This document shows, in pieces, positions 7,718-15,933 of a DNA stretch of 64,000 nt; the stretch's first letter is position 1, and every line of letters starts with the position of its first letter. Origin of the DNA: Pauljensenia sp902373545 (lineage in GTDB: Bacteria; Actinomycetota; Actinomycetes; Actinomycetales; Actinomycetaceae); the NCBI RefSeq assembly GCF_041432775.1, contig NZ_JAPWAG010000003.1, positions 108,501 through 172,500 of the forward strand, read 5' to 3'. Both the position numbers and the translations under genes were made by a program. The notes beneath the pieces are model-generated. The model was not told the origin of the DNA and made no database searches. It saw nothing but the letters and a program-made list of their open reading frames with translations.

Positions 7718-9889
7718 ATGACTGATACTAGATTCAAATTTCATTCATCCGTCAACTCAATTCCCGTCATTAGACCTTCGGCAGCAACTAGCAAAAACGC
7801 CAGCAGCCCAAGAAATAATGGCAGCAACGAACTGAGTAACTTCCTGGTAGATAAAACACCAGTGACATTGGATCATCTTGCCGCCGACACATTCTCCGGA
7901 GAAATGCACCTCACGATCAAAACGATGACAGCGCTCATTTTTGGAGAACAAGACAGATCCGAGGGTCAACCGAGAGAAATCGAATTACAGATCGACCCCA
8001 CAACAGGAAAACCTATAATACCGGCAACAATGATAAAAGGGATGATTGCAAATGCTTACGAACGAATGACGGCATCCCGCTTTAGGATATTTGGGGACCA
8101 TAGCGACACACTAACTTATCGCGCAGACCCGGCCGCCGCAAACAATCTGATCCCAATTCGTTTAGATAGCGAATACGAAAGCGGAACACATCGAGGTACC
8201 CTACTATATGGACCCAACAACGCACGATTCGCCAAAGTATACACATTTGATGGTAGTAGAAAGCTGAATACCAACCTTGAAATTAAGCATAATAGTGAGG
8301 TCTGGTTTCAGGCGGCGCCAGTCGACTCAACCTATGTAGTTACTGCAATTTGGGACGACGAACGTAGCACCTACAAGCCCCTTGAACTCCCAGAGAACAT
8401 AGCAGCTAAAATTAACCTAGACAATGATACAGACCCCCGAACCGATGAAGAGTCAAATACTCGCCAGAACATGGAAAGCGGATACAAAGGTTGGTTCTAT
8501 GCAACAACTCCAGATGACTTACTTAAAACCAACGAAAGAATATTCAGCACAAAGAACTCTGAACGCATATTCTTTGACGAGAGCTCATCACGACGGAGCA
8601 TCGACATCCGACCAGAAATCGCCGCAACATATGATCGCGTGATACTCTCCTATGCCTACAACAGTGAAGATGGAGAGACGCGCCCCAAGAATGCAAGCCG
8701 CTTCGTGCACGAGCGCAATAATAGCGGCCTGACCGAAGAGATCAACCACAACGGACTCCTAGCCTATGCACGTCTGGATGGCAGCGATTCCATCATCGAG
8801 ATACTCCCCACGGAGGTTGGTCGTCGCAATTATCCGCGCGCACCCCGAGATCTCGCTAAGGCACAGCAGATACTCCCAGCTTCTAAAGCGGACGAAGCAT
8901 CACCAGCAGATCACCTCTTCGGATTTACAGCAGAACAGATTCCAGACACCACTTCCAACACTGCTGCACTCAAAGGGCGCATTACGATCTCATCCGTTTC
9001 AACCGACAGCGTTCAATTCCAAAGCAGGAAACGACCGGTGTTGCACCCGCTTTTAGCCCCTAAAGCGTCATCAGCGAGGCGCTTTCTTACAGACGCGAAT
9101 GGAAAATTGATTAGTGGCAGGGATCGCCCATACTATTACTCAATGGGAGACATGCTTGGCGCCGCCGCTTACCCATTTCGCTCTCAAGATCTTGAGAGTC
9201 GTGACGGGTTCTTAAAGCGCGCAACTTATGAGCATTACAAGGATTCTATGAGCGGCAACAATATTGATACGTCAAATATACGAGTTCAAACTCGCATCAA
9301 CGCATGGATTCCCTCTAAACAGACATTCGATTGCACGCTTAGATTCGAAGGACTCTCAACTTCGGAACTTCGCGTTCTCATACTAATCGTAAATTCCGAG
9401 CAACTCGGTGCATGGGCAAGCAGTTCACACAGCAGACAAACGGCTTACCTGCGCATGGGAACAGGAAAAGCACTTGGCCTTGGCGTCGTTAAAGTCGATT
9501 GTAGCCAATATTCGATATATAGAACCTCCAGACAGGATACGGACCACTGGGGTCTCGTTAATGACTATAAGCACCTTGATGGATGCTTTGGAGCTCCGAG
9601 CGAGTTACTCGCCGACGCTGATTCAGGTTGGAACTATCACACGTTCATTGAGCAGGCACAAGAGTTTTACGAACTGCTTACTAAGACAGTTTCAGCAAAA
9701 GCATTCATGCGCTCTTGCATCGGCTATTCGGACGAGCATCCCGTTCGTTACATGCATCTTAATGAAAATAAATGGAATAACGAAACGGATAGTAAGACCG
9801 GCCATTCAAAGAAAGGACACGCTGTAGCACCCACATCTTTGGCTGCGGATAACTGGGAGATACCTATGTCAGTAGGGAGAAAACCGTAA
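7718..9889 (+). CDS. RAMP superfamily protein of the TIGR03986 type
   Basis: A 723-residue RAMP closing the effector operon. The ATG at 7718 sits seven bases after GTGGA, just after the preceding stop; a GTG at 7706 is possible. Family signatures are the N-terminal FSGEMHLTIKT.TALIFG, PATMIKGMI at about 102-110 followed by MTASRF, a central DHLFGF near 398, KRPVLHPLLAPKAS, and the C-terminal glycine loop MGTGKALGLG near 580. In III-D loci this family is an extra Cas7-like backbone subunit. The gene is clearly richer in A and T than its neighbours and uses AAT, ATA and AAA freely, so it may have a different history from cas10 and the Cas7 fusion. Its own GC content should be compared with the rest of the operon. 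Confidence 0.82.
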   Translation: MTDTRFKFHSSVNSIPVIRPSAATSKNASSPRNNGSNELSNFLVDKTPVTLDHLAADTFSGEMHLTIKTMTALIFGEQDRSEGQPREIELQIDPTTGKPIIPATMIKGMIANAYERMTASRFRIFGDHSDTLTYRADPAAANNLIPIRLDSEYESGTHRGTLLYGPNNARFAKVYTFDGSRKLNTNLEIKHNSEVWFQAAPVDSTYVVTAIWDDERSTYKPLELPENIAAKINLDNDTDPRTDEESNTRQNMESGYKGWFYATTPDDLLKTNERIFSTKNSERIFFDESSSRRSIDIRPEIAATYDRVILSYAYNSEDGETRPKNASRFVHERNNSGLTEEINHNGLLAYARLDGSDSIIEILPTEVGRRNYPRAPRDLAKAQQILPASKADEASPADHLFGFTAEQIPDTTSNTAALKGRITISSVSTDSVQFQSRKRPVLHPLLAPKASSARRFLTDANGKLISGRDRPYYYSMGDMLGAAAYPFRSQDLESRDGFLKRATYEHYKDSMSGNNIDTSNIRVQTRINAWIPSKQTFDCTLRFEGLSTSELRVLILIVNSEQLGAWASSSHSRQTAYLRMGTGKALGLGVVKVDCSQYSIYRTSRQDTDHWGLVNDYKHLDGCFGAPSELLADADSGWNYHTFIEQAQEFYELLTKTVSAKAFMRSCIGYSDEHPVRYMHLNENKWNNETDSKTGHSKKGHAVAPTSLAADNWEIPMSVGRKP

Positions 9890-9916
9890 CGCACGCTTAA
9901 GTGAATGCACCTGTAC

Positions 9917-9939
9917 GGGCTACACGATCCGTGTAGCCC
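9917..9939. terminator. Hairpin between the convergent effector operon and cas2
   Basis: A perfect 10-bp stem (GGGCTACACG / CGTGTAGCCC) with a 3-base loop lies in the 66-base gap between the last RAMP gene and the end of cas2. It could terminate both transcripts. No T-tract follows, so it is supported only by symmetry and position. Confidence 0.55.
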
Positions 9940-9955
9940 CCGCGGCGCCAGCCCC

Positions 9956-10237
9956 TCACCACACTCCCCGACACAACCCCACATCGTCCAGCGCTATGGC
10001 CGCGCCGAGTATGTCGGCGCGGTCGGCGCAGGATGAGCAGATGGGGTAGATGTGGATGACGTCTTCGGCGTCGGAGATGAGAGCGGCCAGCAACAAACGC
10101 ACGCGCGCCAGCGTTGCGGTGTCGAGGCGAAGCTGGAATACGGATTCTTGGATGCGGTAGCCCCAGGATTCCAGTGTTTTGGCGACGCGCATCCGCCGTT
10201 TGTTATCGGCGATGTCGTAGGCGATGATGTAGATCAT
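9956..10237 (-). CDS. cas2: CRISPR-associated endoribonuclease/adaptation protein Cas2
   Basis: A 93-residue Cas2. It starts with the ferredoxin-like first strand YIIAYDIADNKRR, including the conserved Asp at position 8, then KTLESWGYRIQESVFQL and a C-terminal CSSCAD segment, as in many type I and III Cas2 proteins. Cas2 is the dimeric core that bridges two Cas1 dimers during spacer integration. The ATG overlaps the end of cas1 by ATGA-type coupling. Unlike cas1, the frame is intact. Length and motifs are normal for the family. Confidence 0.93.
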   Translation of the reverse strand: MIYIIAYDIADNKRRMRVAKTLESWGYRIQESVFQLRLDTATLARVRLLLAALISDAEDVIHIYPICSSCADRADILGAAIALDDVGLCRGVW

Positions 10238-11860
10238 CGCCAGGCGATCCCGTTCCACGGGTAGTCGGGCTCGGCGATGGCGCGCGCCAGCATCTGCGCG
10301 GAGTGGGCGATGTGTCTGCGCCACGACCCCGAATATCCGGAGAGGGCGCCGGTGACGGATCGCTGGCAGGCGGCCTCGTACGCGTCGACGAGGATCTTCT
10401 TGCCGTCGCCGCCCAGCCACACTCCCCCGGCTTCGGCCTCGACGACGCCGTGTTCGGGCCGGAGTTTGCGTGCGCGCAGGAGCGCCATGACGGTCTGGTC
10501 GACCAGGAGTGGGCGGAACTGTTCCATGAGGTCCAGCGCCAGGCTGGGCCGCTTGTCGCTGGGCGCGGCGCGATGCCGAGGAACGGTTCGAGCCCGGCGG
10601 CGTGGAGCGCGCCGACGCACTCGGACAGGAGGATCGCGTACCCGTAGGACAGGGCGGCGTTGGGCAGGTCGCGGGGTGGTCGTCGGCTGCGCCCGTCGAA
10701 GGTGACGTCGGCGGGCACACACCCGGAGAGCGCGTCGAAGTAGGCGTTGGAGCACGCGCCTTCGATACCCATGACTTCGTCGAGTGTGCGCGCGCCCGCG
10801 AGGGAGCGACGCCACGCGTGCATGCGCGGTCGTGTCGGCGACGTGCACGGCTTCGTCGCGTCGGGCGATGCGGGTGAGGACGTGGATTTGGCCACGGATT
10901 TTCGCGCCGATGAGACTGGCGGCCAGGCGGACGCGCCGCTCACGGTCGCCGACGAGGGCCACTTGCGCGAGGATCCGACTGGCGTGCGCTCCCCTGTTGG
11001 CGCCGATGAGGGCGCCTTGGTAGGAGCCTCGCCGCGACAGGCACACGACATCGACGCCACTGCGCATCGCCCACGAGCGCGCGCCGGCGGACAGGCCGAC
11101 GTTTCCGGATAAGACGATGCGCGTCACGCTGTTTTTGGGGACGGAGGTGGCAGGCAGTGAGCCGGGCGCGTCGACGAGGACGCGGCCCGCTTTGACGTGC
11201 ACGCGTGCGCCGTCGCGGCCGACGTAGAGGATGCGGTCGGCTTGGCCCGTGGGTTCGTCGCCGGGCCTGGCGGTCCATAGGTCAATGCCGACGCTCGCGA
11301 GGGCTCTTTCCTCGTCGATGTACTGGGTCGTCACGTCGGTGACGCGCGCGCCCGTGTTGATGGCCGCGGCGGCGACGGTGTCGATGGCCTCCGCCAAGCG
11401 CTGCTCGCTTGGCGCCGCGAGCATGAGGGTGGTTCCGACGCGCGAGTAGCGCACGCCTCGACCGGTCGCGTACCTGTCAAGTTCGAGCAGCGCCGCGTCA
11501 GCGAGTGTGCGCTCGATCGAGGTGGGGTCCGAGGCCCGGGCGAGTTCGTCGATAATGGGGGCGTCGGTGTCGGGCAGGCCCAGTGCCGCGAGTCCCGCAC
11601 AGGACACGAGGCCCGGGTCGGCGACTCAGATGGTGGCTCGCACGAGGTGGTCATTGTCGTGGTCATAGTCGTCTATGACTCCCCTGCTGAATGCGTCGTG
11701 TCCTGCGCGCGTGTCGTCGTAGGTGCCGTGGGGGCGTTCCGCGGCGAGGCGGCGTCCGAGGGTTTCGCGCACCGATTCGGCCAGGAGCGCCCGAGCGATA
11801 GCGTCCGCCGTTGCGATCGTGTTCGCGTCAAGTGCGGCGATGCATGGCGGATGTCGTCAT
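10234..11860 (-). pseudogene. cas1: Disrupted cas1 with a reverse-transcriptase-like N-terminal remnant
   Basis: Cas1 homology is clear from ILYVGRDGARVHVKAG through NVGLSAGARSWAMRSG, but the frame is broken. Near 10815 the Cas1 reading moves to another frame (MHAWRRSLAGARTLDEVMG, then GIEGACSNAYFDALSG), and near 10567 it returns (SDKRPSLALDLMEQFRP). The segment between holds the conserved Glu and the region around the catalytic His, so the continuous 457-residue frame (GTG 11607) would lack them. Upstream in the same frame, separated by one TGA (11626-11628), is a coding-like stretch (TADAIARALLAES...VIDDYDHDNDHLVRATI). A well-placed ATG at 11860 (GAAGGA upstream) runs into a stop after ten codons because of a further frameshift. 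Residues between the TGA and Cas1 (ADAALLELDRYATGRGVRY, then SRVGTTLMLAAPS) resemble the palm of RT-Cas1 proteins, with the YADD box replaced by RVGTT. The RT assignment is inference. Confidence 0.8.
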
Positions 11861-12111
11861 TGTCTGTCCTTCCATTCAACAACCTTGCGGTTACTCTACA
11901 AGTGTGAAGCGTTATGGAGGAGCACACGCCGACGATGGCGGCGATTTCCGGGACAGCGTCGGCCCCACAGGCGTTCCGCGGCGATGCGAGCAGTCGCAAC
12001 GAAACGTCTGGTAATCTGGCCTCGTGCTTGCTGGTCGGAGGGGTGCTTTTTCGGCCACTGGCTATCCGGTACGACGTTTTCCCTGGTCACAGGGGTGCGA
12101 CACGCAGGGCA
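11861..12111. promoter_or_regulatory. Presumed CRISPR leader and divergent promoter region
   Basis: This 251-base gap lies between the 5' end of the cas1 remnant and the first repeat. The opposite end of the array has the most degenerate repeat, which usually marks the leader-distal end, so the leader is expected here. The region is GC-rich, not the AT-rich type, and I see no convincing promoter hexamers. No gene is supported in it. Confidence 0.45.
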
Positions 12112-14820
12112 GTCAGAAAGCACCGAGCGCCAAAAGGTGCATTAAGACTCAATGATGACTGAGCTGTAGAACTTGTCCATGCAAGTCAGAAAGCACCGAA
12201 CGCCAAAAGGTGCATTAAGACTTCCTCATTGCACACTTGAAGACGTAAAACGTCTTCTTGTAAGAAAGCATCGAGCGCCAAACGGTGCATTAAGACATTT
12301 TCGATCCTCTGAGGAAGGTGCCTCTGACACTCCGTCAGAAAGCACCGAGCGCCAAAAGGTGCATTAAGACAGCGTTAAGGGGGAATTTTCCACAAGACGA
12401 GATTCCGTCAGAAAGCACCAATCACCAAAAGGTGCATTAAGACGTGAAGTTCTGCGCACCATGTGGCTCAAACGGATCGGTCAGAAAGCACCGAGCGCCA
12501 AAAGGTGCATTGAGACCGGATCGCGACGAGGTTGTTCTCGTACAGGGAGACGAGTCAGAAAGCACCGAGCGCCCAAGAATTTCGCATGCAATTCCCTTAG
12601 TTCAAACTTCAATGAACGGCGAAAACCGCGACATCTCAACGATGCAGCTTCAACTCTTGAAGGAGTGGAAGCCGAATTGCATGCGATATTTTCTAACAAC
12701 CCTCCAAGATGAGCGCCATAAGGTGCATTAAGATAGACGCAAGAGACGCGATGGCCGCAGCTGTGTCGTCGGTCAGAAAGCACCGAGCGTCAAAAGGTGC
12801 ATTAAGACATGCGGAGTGGAGATCCCCCTTCTGCAGGTATTCACCTGTCAGAAAGCACCGAGCGTCAAAAGGTGCATTAAGACGGCTTCTTCTGTCGTTC
12901 CGTGGGGACCTTGTCCTCTTTGGGTCAGATAGCACCAAGCGCCAAAAGGTGCATTAAGACTTGTCCTCTGAGACGCCGCCGCCGTACGCCTTGACGGTCA
13001 GAAAGCACCGAGCGCCAAACGGTGCATTAAGAACGACACCCGGGATTGTTTGCGACTGCTGAGGTGATGTCAGAAAGCACCGAGCGCCAAGAGGTGCATT
13101 AAGACTTATCGCACAGGGCGTACAGATGATACCCATGTGGCAGTCAGAAAGCACCGAGCGCCAAAAGGTGCATTAAGAATCTTTGAGAATGCGTCCCTTC
13201 TTGGTGATTTCGATTCCTGTCAGAAAGCACCAAGTGCCAAAAGGTGCATTAAGACTCGCAGAGTGCGTACAGGTGATGCTTGGGCGGTAGCTGGTCAAAA
13301 AGCACCGAGCGCCAAAAGGTGCATTAAGACCTCCTTGGTGCAAGACAGAGCAGCAATGTAGGCGTGGTCAGAAAGCACCGAGCGCCAAAAGGTGCATTAA
13401 GACCCGTCGTAGAGTTTCTCGCGGGCCTCCTGAGCCTTATCGGTCAGAAAGCACCGAGCGCCAAAAGGTGCATTACGACACCGCGTCTACTTCCAGGTAG
13501 ACGAACAGGGCATCCTTGTCAGAAAGCACCAAGCAGCAAAAGGCGCATTAAGACGGGCAACCGCCGCCTACCGGACAGCTCTCCTGAGCGTGTCAGAAAG
13601 CACCGAGCGCCAAAAGGTGCATTAAGACCCTCACGGATCTGATCCTCAGACTCCGCCACATCCATGTCAGAAAGCACCGAGCGCCATAAGGTGCATTAAG
13701 ACGGAGCTAGGGAGCTCTCCATGTGTACACGCCACCAGGGTCAGAAAGCACCGAGCGCCAAAAGGTGCATTAAGACCAGTGCGAGTACATCGCCACGCCC
13801 GTGACGAGATCAGTCAGAAAGCACCGAGCGCCAAAAGGTGCATTAAGACGACCCCGCCATGAACGCGAGGTCAGCGTTGGTCTTGCTCAGTCAGAAAGCA
13901 CCGAGCACCAAAAGGTGTATTAAGACGCGGCTGACATCGTGAGTCCGAACCCCATGTCATCGAAGTGTCAGAAAGCGCCGAGCGCCAAAAGGTGCATTAA
14001 GACTCCTGACTGAATCGCATGGTCACCTGCGCCTTGTGGGGTGCGAAAGCACCGAGCACCAAAAGGTGCATTAAGACACTCGGGTTTCCGAGTTCCCGAA
14101 GTCGATGACCAGGTCCGAAGGTACCGGGCGCCAAACGGTGCATTAAGACTTTGCTGCAGACAGGATCGCGAAAAGTGAGCATTGAAGTCAGAAAGCAAAG
14201 AGCGCCAAAAGGTGCATTATGACGTGGTAGGTTTTTGGTCTGTGGGTGTCGCTTCTGTGTCAGAAAGCACCGAGCGCCAAAAGGTGCATTAAGACTTGAA
14301 CACGAAGTGATTCAACGTGTCTGCACGTGTAATGTCAGAAAGCACCGAGCGCCAAAAGGTGCATTAAGACATAGCGCGGTCTACCATATTGGGGATCGAG
14401 TCAAGAATGTCCGAAAGCACCGAGCGCCATAAGGTGCATTAAGACCCAAGACCATACAGCATCATCTGGTAGTAGTACTTCTTGTCAGAAAGCACCAAGC
14501 ACCAAGCACCATAAGGTGCATTAAGACCCGATAGCGTCGATCTCGCCTGCCATGTCGAAACACGTCAGAAAGCACCGAGCGCCAAAAGGTGCATTAAGAC
14601 CCCATACCGCAGCCATCCACGGGGCACCAACCAGTCAATCAGATCAGAAAGCACCGAGCGCCAAAAGGTGCATTAAGACAACGCCTGACCCGGGGAGGTC
14701 AGAGTATCCGTTACGACGGGTTAGAAAGCACCGAGCGCCATAAGGTGCATTAAGACCCGGAGTTGCGGGCGTGGGAGTGGTCGGGGCGGGTGGTCAAAAA
14801 GCACCGAGCACCAAACGGTG
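12112..14820. CRISPR. CRISPR array, left segment (about 35 repeats)
   Basis: A 37-bp repeat beginning GTCAGAAAGCACCGAGCGCC and ending AAAAGGTGCATTAAGAC recurs every 72-80 bases from 12112, with unique spacers of about 36-42 bases. The 35 copies here include one split by an insertion (12554-12734), one of 44 bp with an internal 7-bp duplication (14484-14527) and a final one cut at 14820 by the IS30-like element. GCACC and GGTGC within the repeat form a 5-bp stem around an 11-base loop. Many copies carry one to four substitutions, which suggests an old array. The left end is probably leader-proximal. Transcription is presumed rightward. Confidence 0.97.
12574..12710. mobile_element. 137-bp MITE-like insertion inside a CRISPR repeat
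   Basis: The repeat that starts at 12554 is interrupted after GAGCGCC (12567-12573) and resumes with a second GAGCGCC at 12711, as expected for a 7-bp target duplication. The intervening 137 bases carry imperfect inverted ends sharing TCGCATGCAATTC (about 12581-12593) with its complement GAATTGCATGCGA near the other end. There is no coding capacity. It looks like a miniature transposable element, although a degenerate repeat plus an oversized spacer is an alternative. Confidence 0.6.
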
Positions 14821-15900
14821 GGCGGTGTCATAGGGTGTAAGCAATTTTCGTGTAGCGGTGATGCTGTTTGGAGGCTGATCATGGGGTGTCGTCGGATGCT
14901 TGGTGCCTGGGATCGCGCGGCGATCATGGCGGGGGTGAATGTGGGCTTGTCCAAGACGCGTATCGCGCACATGATTGGGCGTAGCCCCTCGGTGGTGTGC
15001 CGTGAGATCGCCCGTCATACGGGCCCTGACGGGCAGTACCGGGCCGAGGAAGCCGGCAAGGCAGCCCGCGCGGCCAGGCGTCGCCCGAAGAAGCGCCTCC
15101 TGGACCTCGACGAGGTTCTTCGCGACCGTGTAATTGCTGATTTGTCCCAGGGGCACACTCCCCGCCAGATCAGCGGGCGCCTGCGAGAGGAGGCGTGTGG
15201 CACACTGCCCTCCATGGATACTTCCCCCGACGCCCAGGGCCACACGATCAGCCACGAGGCGATCTACACGTGGATCTACGCCCACCCCAAGAAGACGCTC
15301 ATCGAACACGGCATTTGCTTGCCCTCGCGCCGGTGGATGCGCAAGAAACCCCCAGCAAGCGGGCGCAAACCCCCCATCGTTGGGATGCGACTGATTGACG
15401 AGCGCCCTGACATTTCTGATCGGAAAATCCCGGGCAACTGGGAAGGCGACCTGATCATCGGCCAAGACGGAGCCAGCGCGAGCATCGACCCTGGTTGAGC
15501 GCACCACCCGCTACCTGATCATCGTCGCCCTGCCCCTGGGACGCAAAGCCGACCAGGTCCTGCGCACTCACCCGCCGCATCCAGGGCCTTCCCAAAGGGG
15601 CGATGCGCACACTGACCTGGGACCAAGGCCGGGAAATGGCCCGCCACCAACGCCTCACCCACGACACCGGCGTGGACGTGTTCTTCGCTCACCCCCACAG
15701 CCCCGGGGAGAGAGGAACCAACGACAACACCAACCGGCTCATCCGCCGCTACCTGCCCAAAGGAACCCCCATCACCAGCCACCAACCCTACCTCGACGCC
15801 ATCGCCCACGAACCGGGCAACTGCCCCAGAACCACCCTCAGCTACCACACCCCCACAGAAGCATTCAACCAACTCATTGCTACCACCCATTGACACCGCC
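14821..15900 (+). mobile_element. IS30-family insertion sequence inside the CRISPR array
   Basis: A 1080-bp element with imperfect terminal inverted repeats of about 26 bp: the left end begins GGCGGTGTCATAGGGTG and the right end, read on the other strand, GGCGGTGTCAATGGGTG. It encodes a frameshifted IS30-type transposase in the + direction. It cuts the repeat that starts at 14793 after 28 bases; the missing repeat end is not found on the right side, where a spacer-like stretch (15901-15933) begins at once. Simple insertion cannot explain this, so an adjacent deletion or recombination occurred. Confidence 0.88.
14881..15893 (+). pseudogene. IS30-family transposase, two frameshifts
   Basis: The N-terminal part (ATG 14881; an ATG at 14818 spans the IS end) has the IS30 helix-turn-helix region (LSKTRIAHMIGRSPSVVCREI) and reaches GNWEGDLIIG with the first DDE Asp before shifting near 15485. 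The next piece (TLVERTTRYLIIVALPLGR) is in a second frame. After about 15570 a third piece contains TWDQGREMARH (second Asp) and GERGTNDNTNRLIRRYLPKG (catalytic Glu), ending at 15893. All DDE residues survive but not in one frame. IS30 transposases do not use programmed frameshifting, so the copy is probably inactive unless the breaks are sequencing errors. Confidence 0.85.
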
Positions 15901-15933
15901 GATTTACCATGCTCAGCATCCCGTTTTCTTGGA

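Noticed and set aside
12222..12259. Spacer with an internal GAAGACGT...ACGTCTTC palindrome
   Set aside because: It could be taken for a regulatory site, but spacing and flanks are those of an ordinary spacer.
14794..15507. A 237-codon minus-strand frame in the IS element
   Set aside because: Antisense to the transposase, which has clear IS30 motifs in the other direction.
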